This document shows positions 1-9,342 of a stretch of 64,000 nucleotides of DNA, in pieces (the first letter of the stretch is position 1; each line of letters starts with the position of its first letter). Below the pieces are notes generated by a model. It was given only the letters and a program-made list of their open reading frames with translations. It was not told where the DNA came from and made no database searches. The position numbers and the translations under genes are program-made. The stretch comes from G963691835 sp963691835 (GTDB lineage: Bacteria; Pseudomonadota; Alphaproteobacteria; Thalassobaculales; Thalassobaculaceae), in NCBI GenBank assembly GCA_963691835.1, contig OY829383.1:1674001-1738000 (forward strand), written 5' to 3'.

Positions 1-2
1 CT

Positions 3-1304
3 CAGGCGGACTGGGCAGCACTTCCGGGTGTGGAGCGTGGCCGGATTCTGAAGCGGGCGGCCGCCATCATGCGCGACCGGAACCGGGAGCTTTCCGAACT
101 GGAGACGCTGGATACGGGCAAGCCGCTTCAAGAGACCTTGGTCGTCGACGCGACGTCAGCGGCGGATGCGTTGGAGTACTTCGGCGGCATTGCCGCGTCC
201 ATCGGCGGGGAGTCGATCGATCTCGGCGGTGACTTCGCCTACACTCGCCGGGAGGCGTTGGGCGTTTGCGCCGGCCTCGGCGCCTGGAACTACCCCACCC
301 AGATCGCCTGCTGGAAGGGCGCGCCCGCCCTCGCCTGCGGCAACACGATGATCTTCAAGCCCTCGGAGACAACCCCGCTTTGCGCGTTGAAGGCCGCGGA
401 AATCCTGACCGAGGCCGGGGCTCCGGATGGTGTGTACAACGTCATCCAAGGGCTGGGTGATGTCGGTGCCGCCCTGGCCGGACACGATGATGTGGACAAA
501 ATCTCGCTGACAGGGTCGGTCCCGACCGGTTCCAAGGTCTTCGCGACAGCGGGGGCGGGCATCAAACACGTGACCATGGAGCTTGGCGGCAAGTCTCCGT
601 TGATCATCTTCGACGATGCCGACATCGACAACGCCATCGGCGGTGCGATGCTGGGGAACTTCTATTCGAACGGCCAAGTCTGCTCGAACGGCACCCGCGT
701 TTTCGTCCACAAGGCGATCAAGGAGACGTTCTTGGAGCGTCTGGCCGCCCGGACGGCGGCCATCACGCTAGGCGACCCGATGGACGAGGCGACACAGATG
801 GGCCCCCTCGTCTCCGCCGCGCAGCGGGAGAAAGTGCTGGGCTACATGCGGCTTGGCGTCGAGGAAGGGGCACGGCTCGTGCTGGGCGGTGCGGAGGCGA
901 CGCCGACACCAGCGTCCATGCCCGGCGGGTTCTGGGTGGCGCCCACGATCTTCGCCGACGTGACCGACGGGATGACGATCGCCCGGGAAGAGATCTTCGG
1001 CCCGGTGCTGAGCGTGCTAGACTTCGAGGACGAGGACGAGGTCATCGCCCGGGCGAACGACACGGAACTGGGGCTGTCTGGGGCCGTGTTCACCCGCGAC
1101 ATCACGCGGGCCCACCGAGTGGTGCATCAGCTCCAGGCAGGGTCCTGCTGGATCAATGCCTACAATCTGACACCGGTCGAGGTTCCGTTCGGCGGCGTCA
1201 AGAAATCTGGCGTGGGCCGGGAGAACGCCCGGGCGGCGATCGAACACTACTCCCAGCTCAAAACCGTCTACGTGGCTCTCAATCCCGTCGACAGCCCGTA
1301 CTGA
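3..1304 (+). CDS. betB: Betaine-aldehyde dehydrogenase, 5'-truncated by window edge
   Basis: NAD(P)-dependent aldehyde dehydrogenase, most like BetB, which oxidises betaine aldehyde to the osmoprotectant glycine betaine. The frame is open to the window edge and residues before the first internal ATG (codon at 30) read QADWAALPGVERGRIL, which continues the family alignment, so the gene starts upstream. Visible motifs are MELGGKSP with the general-base Glu, NGQVCSNGTR with the catalytic Cys, and the C-terminal PFGGVKKSGVGREN block. About 433 residues are present against roughly 485 for the family. A related substrate such as 4-aminobutanal cannot be excluded. Confidence 0.9.
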   Translation, partial: QADWAALPGVERGRILKRAAAIMRDRNRELSELETLDTGKPLQETLVVDATSAADALEYFGGIAASIGGESIDLGGDFAYTRREALGVCAGLGAWNYPTQIACWKGAPALACGNTMIFKPSETTPLCALKAAEILTEAGAPDGVYNVIQGLGDVGAALAGHDDVDKISLTGSVPTGSKVFATAGAGIKHVTMELGGKSPLIIFDDADIDNAIGGAMLGNFYSNGQVCSNGTRVFVHKAIKETFLERLAARTAAITLGDPMDEATQMGPLVSAAQREKVLGYMRLGVEEGARLVLGGAEATPTPASMPGGFWVAPTIFADVTDGMTIAREEIFGPVLSVLDFEDEDEVIARANDTELGLSGAVFTRDITRAHRVVHQLQAGSCWINAYNLTPVEVPFGGVKKSGVGRENARAAIEHYSQLKTVYVALNPVDSPY

Positions 1305-1318
1305 GGGACGAGGTTCGC

Positions 1319-2080
1319 TCAGACGCCCCAGGTACCGCCATTGATCTCGATCACCTGACCCGAGATGTAGCCGGACGCCTTCTCGGACGCGAGGAAGAGC
1401 AAGGCGCCCGCGCATTCCTCGTCACGTCCGACGCGCCCCATGGGAATGGGGGCGGCCAGCTTCTCCATGATCTCCGGCGGCGTATGCCGCTCATGGATCG
1501 GGGTGGCGATGACGCCCGGCGAGATCGCATTGACCCGGATGCCATCCTTGGCGTGCGCCGTCGCAAGCCCGCGAGTGAGGGAGGCGACATAGGCCTTCGA
1601 GGCGGCGTACCAGTGAAGTCCGGCCGACCCTCCCGTCCGGGCGGCGATGGAGGAGAGATTGATGATGCTGCCACCGCCGGCTTCCCGCATCAGCGGCACC
1701 GCGGCCCGGCATCCGGCGATCACGCTCAAGGCGTTGACCTGGAAGACATCGAGAACAAAGGCGTCCTCCACATCCTCCAGCGCCTGCCAGCCGATGGGAT
1801 CGCCCGCGTTGTTGATCAGCACGTCCACTGCACCAAACGCCTTATGGGTCTCACGGACAAGGCTTTCCACAAGGGCCGTGTCCCGAACATCCCCGAAAAG
1901 CGTGATCGCTTCGCCACCACCGGCACGGACCTTACCGGCTACCGCTTCCGCCCAGTCCCGGTTGCGATTGCCATGCACGGCAACCTTCGCCCCCCGCTCA
2001 CCGAACGCCACCGCCGCGGCGGCGCCAATTCCTGTGCTGGAGCCCGTGATGAGTACGGACTTGCCCTCAAGATCCGACAT
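1319..2080 (-). CDS. SDR family oxidoreductase
   Basis: Classical short-chain dehydrogenase/reductase, 253 residues, cytoplasmic, NAD(P)-dependent. The N-terminal Rossmann motif is TGSSTGIGAAAA, the NNAG motif follows, then a catalytic Ser in the INLSSIAART stretch and YAASK with the catalytic Tyr and Lys. It ends with the usual SGYISGQVIEINGG. The ATG at 2080 is chosen because GAGGAG lies 8 bases upstream. The gene converges on betB with a 14-base gap and is divergent from the RraA-like gene. It resembles glucose/3-oxoacyl reductase-type SDRs; the substrate is not assignable. Confidence 0.9.
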   Translation of the reverse strand: MSDLEGKSVLITGSSTGIGAAAAVAFGERGAKVAVHGNRNRDWAEAVAGKVRAGGGEAITLFGDVRDTALVESLVRETHKAFGAVDVLINNAGDPIGWQALEDVEDAFVLDVFQVNALSVIAGCRAAVPLMREAGGGSIINLSSIAARTGGSAGLHWYAASKAYVASLTRGLATAHAKDGIRVNAISPGVIATPIHERHTPPEIMEKLAAPIPMGRVGRDEECAGALLFLASEKASGYISGQVIEINGGTWGV

Positions 2081-2176
2081 GCCATCGCTCCTCTGTTCCC
2101 GACGCATCGGCAAGTATAGGGTCATCCGAAGACGTCCGACCAACGGTCGCTTGTGCCCACTGGAGGAGACACCGAA

Positions 2177-2866
2177 ATGCTGGACGACCCGCCGATCCTG
2201 AAAATCCGACGCGACTTTCCCCGCCCGACCGACGCGCAGGTCGCCGGGCTGACCGGGGCGATGACCGGCCATGCCGTCGATGTCATGGACGGGCGCGGGG
2301 CGCTTGAGCCGGGGATTAAGGCTCTCGACCCCAGAAACGCGGCCTTCACCGGCACCATCGTCACGGCCCATGCTTATCCGGCCGACAATGTGGGGCTGCT
2401 GGCGACGCTCGACGTGGTGCGGCCAGGGGATGTGGTCGTGTGCTCGACAGACGCGTTCACCAAGACCGCGGTGACCGGTGATCTGGTCGTGGGCATGCTG
2501 AAGAACGCCGGGGTGGCCGGGATCGTGACGGACGGCGCCGTTCGGGACGTCGCGGGCATTCTGCCTTGGGGCCTGCCGGTCTTCTGCGCGGGCGTGACGC
2601 CGAATTCCCCAGCCCGCAATGGCCCCGGCTCCGTCGGGATGCCCGTGGTGCTTGGAGACGTGCATGTGGAGAGCGGTGATATCGCCGTGGCCGATCAGGA
2701 CGGCGTTGTGATCGTTCCCCGCGCCTTGGCGGACCGGGTGATCGCCAGGATCGCCGAGATCAAAGCGGCTGAAGCGGAGGTCGAGGCAAAGGTCAAAGCC
2801 GGGTTGGTGAAACCGCCATTCCTCGAGGCGCTGCTTAATTCGGGACGGGTGGTCGAAGTCGACTGA
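2177..2866 (+). CDS. RraA / 4-hydroxy-4-methyl-2-oxoglutarate aldolase family protein
   Basis: 229-residue protein of the RraA-like fold, a family that includes HMG/CHA aldolases and 4-carboxy-4-hydroxy-2-oxoadipate aldolases. The diagnostic segment is GIVTDGAVRDVAGI, followed by the GDVHVESGDIAVADQDGV region that forms the conserved core. The ATG at 2177 has GGAGGAG 8 bases upstream, which decides it over an earlier in-frame start at 2153. It is divergent from the SDR gene, and the 96-base gap between them should hold both promoters. An aldolase or decarboxylase acting on a branched keto acid is likely; a role as RNase E regulator is less likely in this context. Confidence 0.85.
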   Translation: MLDDPPILKIRRDFPRPTDAQVAGLTGAMTGHAVDVMDGRGALEPGIKALDPRNAAFTGTIVTAHAYPADNVGLLATLDVVRPGDVVVCSTDAFTKTAVTGDLVVGMLKNAGVAGIVTDGAVRDVAGILPWGLPVFCAGVTPNSPARNGPGSVGMPVVLGDVHVESGDIAVADQDGVVIVPRALADRVIARIAEIKAAEAEVEAKVKAGLVKPPFLEALLNSGRVVEVD

Positions 2867-2977
2867 TTTTGGGGCTTGGGCAGGCGCGCCCGGCCTTGCC
2901 CGAGGGGGGGCGCGCTGGTATCACCCTCGCCACGGTGGCGCCCTATCGCGCCCGTCACATCGATTGAGGACCGTTCC

Positions 2978-4288
2978 ATGCCCGACTCCGTCGCCCAGGA
3001 TTTCACGGACTACAAGGTTGCCGATATCTCGCTTGCCGACTTCGGCCGCCGGGAGATCCGCATCGCCGAGACCGAGATGCCGGGTCTGATGGCGATCCGG
3101 GAGGAGTACGGTTCGAAGAAGCCGCTTGCCGGTGCCCGGATCACGGGATGTCTGCATATGACCATCCAGACGGCGGTCCTGATCGAGACCCTGGCTGAGC
3201 TTGGTGCGGATATCCGGTGGTCTTCCTGCAACATCTTCTCGACCCAGGATCATGCGGCGGCTGCGATCGCGGCCCGCGGCATTCCGGTGTTCGCCTGGAA
3301 GGGTGAGACCGAGGAGGAGTACGAGTGGTGCATCCGTCAGACGATCGTGGGCAAGGACGGCTGGCGCCCCAACATGCTTCTGGATGACGGCGGCGACCTC
3401 ACCATCATGGTGCATGATGACTATCCGGAGCTGATGGCGGACATTCGCGGCGTCTCCGAGGAGACCACAACCGGCGTGAAGCGCCTCGCCGCGATGGCCA
3501 AGAACGGCACGCTGGGCATCCCGGCGATCAATGTGAACGACAGCGTGACCAAGTCGAAGTTCGACAACCTCTATGGCTGTCGCGAAAGTCTTGTGGACAG
3601 CATCCGCCGGGCCACCGACGTCATGCTGTCGGGCAAGGTGGCCGTGGTCGCGGGTTACGGCGACGTCGGCAAAGGGTCAGCCGCGAGCCTTCGGAATGGC
3701 GGCGCCCGCGTTCTGGTCACGGAAGTTGACCCCATCAACGCGCTGCAGGCCGCGATGGAAGGCTATCAGGTCGTCACGATGGACGAGGCTGCCTCGAAAG
3801 CCGATCTCTTCGTCACGGCGACCGGCAACAAGGACATCATCACCGTCGACCACATGCGCGCCATGAAGGACCGGGCGATCGTCTGCAACATCGGCCACTT
3901 CGATAACGAGATCCAGGTCGAGGGCCTCTCGAACTTGAAGTGGGAAGAGGTGAAGCCCCAGGTCGACGAAGTTGAGTTCCCGGACGGCAAGCGGATCATC
4001 GTGCTGGCGAAAGGCCGCCTGGTGAACCTGGGCTGCGGCACAGGGCATCCGAGTTTCGTGATGAGCGCGTCGTTCTCCAACCAGGTCCTGGCGCAGATCG
4101 AGCTCTGGAACAATCCGTCGGACTACGAGAAGCAGCTTTACGTCCTGCCCAAGAAACTGGACGAGCGGGTTGCAGAACTCCATCTCGCCAAGATCGGCGC
4201 GATGCTGACGAAGCTGTCTCAGGAACAGGCGGACTACATCGGTGTTTCCCAGGCAGGACCGTTCAAGCCTGATACCTATCGCTACTAA
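2978..4288 (+). CDS. ahcY: Adenosylhomocysteinase (SAH hydrolase)
   Basis: Cleaves S-adenosylhomocysteine to adenosine and homocysteine in the methyl cycle; cytosolic, NAD-dependent. 436 residues, normal for the bacterial enzyme. The NAD-binding motif VAGYGDVGKGSAASL lies near residue 230, DDGGDLT and the NVNDSVTKSKFDN substrate segment precede it, and the C-terminus KPDTYRY is the family hallmark. The ATG at 2978 gives the canonical N-terminus (DYKVADISLADFGRREI). The 111-base upstream gap is GC-rich; I found no convincing SAH riboswitch. The following DivL-like gene starts 70 bases downstream. Confidence 0.97.
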   Translation: MPDSVAQDFTDYKVADISLADFGRREIRIAETEMPGLMAIREEYGSKKPLAGARITGCLHMTIQTAVLIETLAELGADIRWSSCNIFSTQDHAAAAIAARGIPVFAWKGETEEEYEWCIRQTIVGKDGWRPNMLLDDGGDLTIMVHDDYPELMADIRGVSEETTTGVKRLAAMAKNGTLGIPAINVNDSVTKSKFDNLYGCRESLVDSIRRATDVMLSGKVAVVAGYGDVGKGSAASLRNGGARVLVTEVDPINALQAAMEGYQVVTMDEAASKADLFVTATGNKDIITVDHMRAMKDRAIVCNIGHFDNEIQVEGLSNLKWEEVKPQVDEVEFPDGKRIIVLAKGRLVNLGCGTGHPSFVMSASFSNQVLAQIELWNNPSDYEKQLYVLPKKLDERVAELHLAKIGAMLTKLSQEQADYIGVSQAGPFKPDTYRY

Positions 4289-4358
4289 GGACTTGCAGTC
4301 GGTCCGTCCCCTGCCGAACACTGTGTCCGGCCACGTTGCGTGGAGAGGACGTATATCG

Positions 4359-6914
4359 ATGCTGGTCGGCGACCTCAGGCTGCACTGTGAGAGCCAGATT
4401 CATCTCGGATTGACCGTCGCGATCGCCGCGTCGGTCTCCGTACCGGCGTGCCTGATCTCTGACGTCGCCCTCGCCCAGGCCGAGACCGTCCGCGCGGTGG
4501 CGCCGTCGATGGCCAGCTTTGCCGGCATACCGGTCGAGACTCTGTTCGTGTTGATGGCCTTAGCGGTGATGATCCTGCTTGGCTTGTCGGTTTTCTGGTG
4601 CACCCGCATCCGCTCCTTAGAACGGCAAGTCAACGACCTTGACCGGTTTTCGGCACTAACGACCGGCATCCGCAAGGAGGCGCCGCTCGGCCTCGGCATT
4701 GTCGAGGAAGACGGGAAGATAGAAATCAACACACTGATATCGCGCGTCCTTTTTATCGAGGCGCAGCGCTTGCCTTGGCAGGAACTCCAGGATGCGTTCC
4801 AAGGGGAGGATCGATCAGAGTTCGCGGATCGGATGGAGGGCCTGATCGAGAGGGGCGAAGACTTCGAGTTCATAGGCCAAACGGCAAAAGGGAAGCGACA
4901 TCTCCGCGTGTACGCACGCATGGTCGAAGCCGTGTCGGCGAGGGGGACCTTCAAGCGCCCCGTCCTTTGGTTCTCAGATGAGACCGACCTGATCGAGGAA
5001 AGAGACGCCGCGGCGGAAAGCATGATGGACATGCGCGACGAGGCGGCCCGGCTGTCCGAGGCCCTTGGGGCGGTGCCGTTCCCAGTGTGGCGGCGGGACC
5101 AGACCGGCTCCCTTTCCGATGCCAACGTTCCGGCCAAGACCATCGGCGAAAGCGGTATGCCCTCTGAGCTTTCGGAACGGGTCCGCCGCACCCGGAAGAC
5201 CCAATCGGAGAGTCGTCACGTCATCATCGACGGCGCCCGCCGCCTGATCGACTTCACCGAAGTCCCATCGGCCGATGGCGGCACTCTGGGCTACGCCACG
5301 GACGCCACGGTCATGGAATCCATGCAGGCGGATCTGGCCCGGCATATGGACGCCCAGCAGGACGTGCTCGAAACCCTGTCCACCGCCATTGCCATCTTCG
5401 GTCCGGATCGGCGCCTCAGCTTCGCGAACGAGGCGTTTGCCAAGCTCTGGGGTGTGCCGAAGGAGCGGCTTCTGGAAGAACCGACGATCACCGAGCTGCT
5501 CCACCTCCTCCGGGAGTTCAGACGGCTTCCGGAACAATCGGACTTCCGGGCCTTTGTCGATCAGTGGGTGCGGATGTTCGGTACGTTGATCGAACCTCAG
5601 GAGGAGCTGATGTTCCTCCCCGACGATTCCACGGTCCGCATGAGGGTGGCGCCGCACCCGTTCGGCGGTCTGATCTTCACATTTGACGACGTCACGGACC
5701 GGTTGGCGTTGGAGCGTTCCTTCAACACCCTGTCCCACGTCCAGCGGGAAACCATTGCCAATCTTGACGAGGCGCTGATTGTGCTTGGTGAGGACGGCCG
5801 CGCAAAGCTCGCCAACCCGGCATTCCAGCGGCTATGGGGCATTCCGGAAGAGACAATTCGGGAAGAACCGCACGCATCCGAACTTATGGACCATATGCGC
5901 CCGCTCTATCCTGAGACTGCGGACTGGGAGTCCTTCAAGGCCGAGGTCATCTCTTGCATGCTGGACCGCCGGTCCCGCGGCGGCCGAATGGAGCGATCGG
6001 ACGGTACCGTCGTCGATTTCCTGGAGATCCCGCTGCCCGACGGAGGCGTTCTGGTCAGTTTCCGTGATGTCTCCGCGCTGATGCAGGTCCAAAACGCGCT
6101 GCAGGAGCGGAACTTCGCGCTTGAGGCCGCTGACAGGCTCAAGAGTGAGTTTGTCGCGAGCGTATCCTACGAACTCCGAACCCCATTGAACGCCATTGTC
6201 GGGTTCGCCGAGTTGTTGGAGCAGGGCTATGTCGGCCCCGTAAACGAGCGGCAGAAGGAGTATGCGAACGCGATCTCCGAAAGCTCCAAAAGGCTCGTCT
6301 CTCTGATCAACAACATTCTGGATCTGGCATCGATCGAAGCTGGCTATCTTGAGTTGGAGTGGGAGCCGGTTTCGGTTGAGTCCCTCATGTCCGACCTCCA
6401 GACCCTTGTCTCGGAACGGGCCCGGGCGGAAGGCATAAGCATCGAGATCAGCGTTGAGGATGACGCGGACTATATCGTCGTCGACGAACGGCGCCTAACC
6501 CAGGCGTTGTTCAATGTCTTGTCGAACGCCATCAATTTCACTCCGAGCGGAGGCAGGGTGTTCGTCACAGTCTCCCGAGAGGACCGGGATCTGTCGATCG
6601 TCGTGTCCGACAGTGGTGTCGGGATGGAAGCGAGCTTCGTCAACCGGGCCTTTGAGAAGTTCGAGCGGGCGCGAAGCGGGGGACGGTCGGGAGCCGGGTT
6701 GGGTCTCGCCCTGGTCAAGAGCCTGATCGAGTTGCATGGCGGCACGGTCGGAATTTCGTCCACGGAAGGTCAAGGCACCACCGTCACCTGCCGGATTCCG
6801 ACCGATGGTCCGCACGGCCGGGGTGGCCGCACCAACGCGAGTCCTGCGGATACGCCCGCGCAAACCGTGGCCGAGACACCATCGCCGCGCCTCGCGCCGG
6901 TCCCCTCGGAATAG
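4359..6914 (+). CDS. divL: DivL-like PAS histidine-kinase homologue with Tyr in the H-box
   Basis: 851-residue membrane sensor. Two hydrophobic segments lie near residues 17-39 and 61-81, followed by several PAS-like modules and a C-terminal kinase core. The dimerisation helix reads FVASVSYELRTPLNAIVGF, so the phospho-accepting His is replaced by Tyr604 (codon 6168-6170). The ATPase domain looks intact (NVLSNAINFTP, DSGVGM, SGAGLGLALVK). Tyr at this place is the signature of Caulobacter DivL, a pseudokinase acting through CckA in the cell-cycle relay. The start at 4359 follows GGAGAGGA; an upstream in-frame ATG at 4242 would overlap ahcY by 47 bases. The role is inferred from homology. Confidence 0.78.
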   Translation: MLVGDLRLHCESQIHLGLTVAIAASVSVPACLISDVALAQAETVRAVAPSMASFAGIPVETLFVLMALAVMILLGLSVFWCTRIRSLERQVNDLDRFSALTTGIRKEAPLGLGIVEEDGKIEINTLISRVLFIEAQRLPWQELQDAFQGEDRSEFADRMEGLIERGEDFEFIGQTAKGKRHLRVYARMVEAVSARGTFKRPVLWFSDETDLIEERDAAAESMMDMRDEAARLSEALGAVPFPVWRRDQTGSLSDANVPAKTIGESGMPSELSERVRRTRKTQSESRHVIIDGARRLIDFTEVPSADGGTLGYATDATVMESMQADLARHMDAQQDVLETLSTAIAIFGPDRRLSFANEAFAKLWGVPKERLLEEPTITELLHLLREFRRLPEQSDFRAFVDQWVRMFGTLIEPQEELMFLPDDSTVRMRVAPHPFGGLIFTFDDVTDRLALERSFNTLSHVQRETIANLDEALIVLGEDGRAKLANPAFQRLWGIPEETIREEPHASELMDHMRPLYPETADWESFKAEVISCMLDRRSRGGRMERSDGTVVDFLEIPLPDGGVLVSFRDVSALMQVQNALQERNFALEAADRLKSEFVASVSYELRTPLNAIVGFAELLEQGYVGPVNERQKEYANAISESSKRLVSLINNILDLASIEAGYLELEWEPVSVESLMSDLQTLVSERARAEGISIEISVEDDADYIVVDERRLTQALFNVLSNAINFTPSGGRVFVTVSREDRDLSIVVSDSGVGMEASFVNRAFEKFERARSGGRSGAGLGLALVKSLIELHGGTVGISSTEGQGTTVTCRIPTDGPHGRGGRTNASPADTPAQTVAETPSPRLAPVPSE

Positions 6915-6925
6915 CGGCAACGCAC

Positions 6926-7435
6926 ATGCCTGATATGGAGCCGGAGTCGCCCGAAGCCGCCATCGTTGTCGCGGACCATTCCGGCACCGATCGTCTGGCG
7001 GTGCGGCTTTCGCGCCTGCTCCGGCCCGGCGATCTGATCGCGCTGTCTGGAGACCTTGGTGCCGGGAAGACCGCTTTTGCCCGCGCCGTTGTCCGGGCGC
7101 TTGGCCGTGCGGACCAGGACGTGCCGAGCCCGACCTTCACCCTTGTTCAGGACTACGACGCCACATGGCCGGATGGTACACTTGGCGTCCTGAGGCATGC
7201 GGATCTGTACCGAATCGGGGACCCATCCGAAGTCGACGAATTGGGGCTGGACGACGACCCGGACAGAACTGTTCTGCTCGTCGAGTGGCCGGATCGCGCG
7301 GGTTCAGCCCTTCAGGGCGCCCGCCTGGATGTCACGCTGTCTTTCTGTGATACACCGGACAGCCGCTTGTTCACCTTCAAAGGCGACGAGAGCTGGCGGT
7401 TAAGACTAGCGGGGCTTGGTTCAGCCAAAACCTGA
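6926..7435 (+). CDS. tsaE: tRNA (adenosine(37)-N6)-threonylcarbamoyltransferase ATPase subunit TsaE
   Basis: 169-residue P-loop ATPase of the TsaBCDE system that installs t6A37 on ANN-decoding tRNAs. The Walker A motif is SGDLGAGKTAFARA near residue 40, followed by VPSPTFTLVQDY and the HADLYRI segment, all typical of TsaE/YjeE. It starts 11 bases after the DivL-like gene and its end approaches or overlaps the start of amgK, so it belongs to a tightly packed operon. Length is normal. Confidence 0.93.
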   Translation: MPDMEPESPEAAIVVADHSGTDRLAVRLSRLLRPGDLIALSGDLGAGKTAFARAVVRALGRADQDVPSPTFTLVQDYDATWPDGTLGVLRHADLYRIGDPSEVDELGLDDDPDRTVLLVEWPDRAGSALQGARLDVTLSFCDTPDSRLFTFKGDESWRLRLAGLGSAKT

Positions 7436-7448
7436 CCATCGGAGGCGA

Positions 7449-8504
7449 GTGTTGCCGGACATGCCGGGCATATCGGAAAAGGAGCGGACCGGCGCCAGGG
7501 ACATGTTCCTGAGCGCGCATGGATGGTCGCCCGCGACCGCGCGGCCGATGGTCAACGACTGCTCTTTCCGCCGCTATTTTCGCCTCGAAGACGGCGAGCG
7601 CCGGGCCATCCTGATGGATGCGCCGCCCGACAAGGAAGATGTCAGACCCTTCGTTACCGTCGGCAGGCGCCTGGAAGGCTGGGGCTATAGCGCCCCACGC
7701 ATCCACGCCGAAGATCCGGCGGCCGGGTTTCTGATCCTCGATGATTTCGGCAATACCACCTTCACCCGGGCCCTCTCAGAGGGGGCGGACGAAGAGTCGC
7801 TCTACATGCCCGCCCTGGATCTCCTGATCGATCTCCACAGCCGCGCCGTGGATGAGGTCGCCGGAACCGTGCCGCCCTACGATGACGCTACGCTGCTGCG
7901 GGAAGCGGCGCTATTTACGGACGTGCATCTCCGGCGCTGGCATGGTTGCGAGATCAGTGACGCGGCGAGAGAAGCGTTCCTGCACTGTATCCGCACGGCC
8001 ATGGCGGAAAGCCGGATCGGCAATGAGGTTCTGGTCCTGCGCGACTATCACGTGGACAACATGATGGTTCTACGGGACCGGGAAGGCCTCAAGTCCATCG
8101 GTCTTCTCGACTTCCAAGACGCGGTTACCGGGCCAGCAGCCTATGATGTCGTCTCGCTGACCCAGGACGCACGGCGTGATCTCTCTGCCGGTCTGGAGGA
8201 AAAGCTGGTCCAGCGGTATCTGGCGGCGAGGCCTGACTTGGACGGTGGCGCGTACTGGCGGTCTCATGCCCTGCTGGGCGCGCAACGCAGCCTCAAGATC
8301 TTCGGGATATTCACACGGCAGGCCCTGGATTACGGGCGGGACCTCTATCTCTGCCATCTCGGCAGGCTCTGGCAGTACGTGGACACGGATCTGCGGATCG
8401 CCGACAGTGCGGGACGGGCTTTGGCTGATTGGCTGAAGCACCATGTGCCGGACGAACTCAAGGACGCGGACGCCCAGGGGCGCCGTCTCACGGAAATCAG
8501 CTAG
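7449..8504 (+). CDS. amgK: N-acetylmuramate/N-acetylglucosamine kinase AmgK
   Basis: Aminoglycoside-phosphotransferase-fold kinase of about 350 residues. It phosphorylates MurNAc (and GlcNAc) at C1 in the cell-wall recycling route that bypasses de novo UDP-MurNAc synthesis. The Brenner-type catalytic loop is LRDYHVDNMM and the metal-binding motif is LLDFQDAVTGPAAYDV. The start is uncertain: GTG at 7449 or TTG at 7452 after GGAGG at 7441, or ATG at 7461. It is followed after 10 bases by murU, its known partner, which makes the assignment firm. Confidence 0.88.
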   Translation: MLPDMPGISEKERTGARDMFLSAHGWSPATARPMVNDCSFRRYFRLEDGERRAILMDAPPDKEDVRPFVTVGRRLEGWGYSAPRIHAEDPAAGFLILDDFGNTTFTRALSEGADEESLYMPALDLLIDLHSRAVDEVAGTVPPYDDATLLREAALFTDVHLRRWHGCEISDAAREAFLHCIRTAMAESRIGNEVLVLRDYHVDNMMVLRDREGLKSIGLLDFQDAVTGPAAYDVVSLTQDARRDLSAGLEEKLVQRYLAARPDLDGGAYWRSHALLGAQRSLKIFGIFTRQALDYGRDLYLCHLGRLWQYVDTDLRIADSAGRALADWLKHHVPDELKDADAQGRRLTEIS

Positions 8505-8514
8505 GGAGCGACGG

Positions 8515-9279
8515 ATGCTGGTCGGGCGTCTGCCGATAGACACGCGGCATGTACCGGAAGAGGCGATGGTCCTGGCGGCGGGTCGGGGGGAGCGGCTGCG
8601 GCCCCTCACCGACGAGTTGCCGAAGCCGCTCATCACCATTGGCGGTACGACAATTCTCGACCGGTCGCTCGATGCCTTGGCGGAGGCTGGGGTGGAACGC
8701 GCGGTGGTCAACGCCGCGTGGTTGGCGGACCGGATCGCGGACCATGTGGCCGACCGCACCCGCCCCGGGGTGATCGTCAGCCGCGAGGATGAAGCTCAGG
8801 AAACGGGAGGCGGTGTCGCCCGCGCCCTATCTCACTTCGGCGAGGCGCCTTTCCTCGTACTGAACGGAGACAGTGTGTGGCTTGACGGCATGACCAGCAC
8901 AATTCCCCGGTTCTGCCGGAACTGGGACGCCGAGCGGATGGACATTCTGCTGCTGCTGTATCCGTTCGCGCGGGTGACCGGCAAACACGGGGTTGGCGAT
9001 TTCACCATGGACCCCGAGGGCCGCCTCGCCCGGCGGGAAGAAAGCCGGGTCGCCCCTTTCGCCTATATGGGCGTTTCCATGGTTCACCCCCGGATTTTCG
9101 TCGACCTGCCGGACGGCCCGTTCTCGATGAACGTTCTCTATGACCGGGCGGAAGAAGCGGGGCGGCTCTTCGGCGCCGTGCACGACGGGCTTTGGTATCA
9201 CATCTCGACGCCGGCGGATCTCGACCTCGCGCGGCGGCGTTTCGCGACCGGCCATGAGCCGGACTCGATCTATCTCTAG
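8515..9279 (+). CDS. murU: N-acetylmuramate alpha-1-phosphate uridylyltransferase MurU
   Basis: 254-residue nucleotidyltransferase that converts MurNAc-1-phosphate and UTP to UDP-MurNAc, the second step after AmgK. The N-terminal signature is LAAGRGERLRPLTDELPKPL and a metal-binding LNGDSVW follows near residue 120. The ATG at 8515 has GGGAG 6 bases upstream. The context (amgK before, addB after) matches the alphaproteobacterial gene order as I know it. General NDP-sugar pyrophosphorylases share the fold, but the amgK linkage favours MurU. Confidence 0.88.
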   Translation: MLVGRLPIDTRHVPEEAMVLAAGRGERLRPLTDELPKPLITIGGTTILDRSLDALAEAGVERAVVNAAWLADRIADHVADRTRPGVIVSREDEAQETGGGVARALSHFGEAPFLVLNGDSVWLDGMTSTIPRFCRNWDAERMDILLLLYPFARVTGKHGVGDFTMDPEGRLARREESRVAPFAYMGVSMVHPRIFVDLPDGPFSMNVLYDRAEEAGRLFGAVHDGLWYHISTPADLDLARRRFATGHEPDSIYL

Positions 9280-9342
9280 GGTGCCGCGATGCGGTGTACC
9301 CGGCGACAGGGGACAGGGCTTCGGCCGATTGAAGGGTAGGAC

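Noticed and set aside
2867..2977. Possible SAH riboswitch upstream of ahcY
   Set aside because: The spacer is GC-rich and contains CCGAGG, but I could not fold a convincing SAH-aptamer core with the paired conserved segments.
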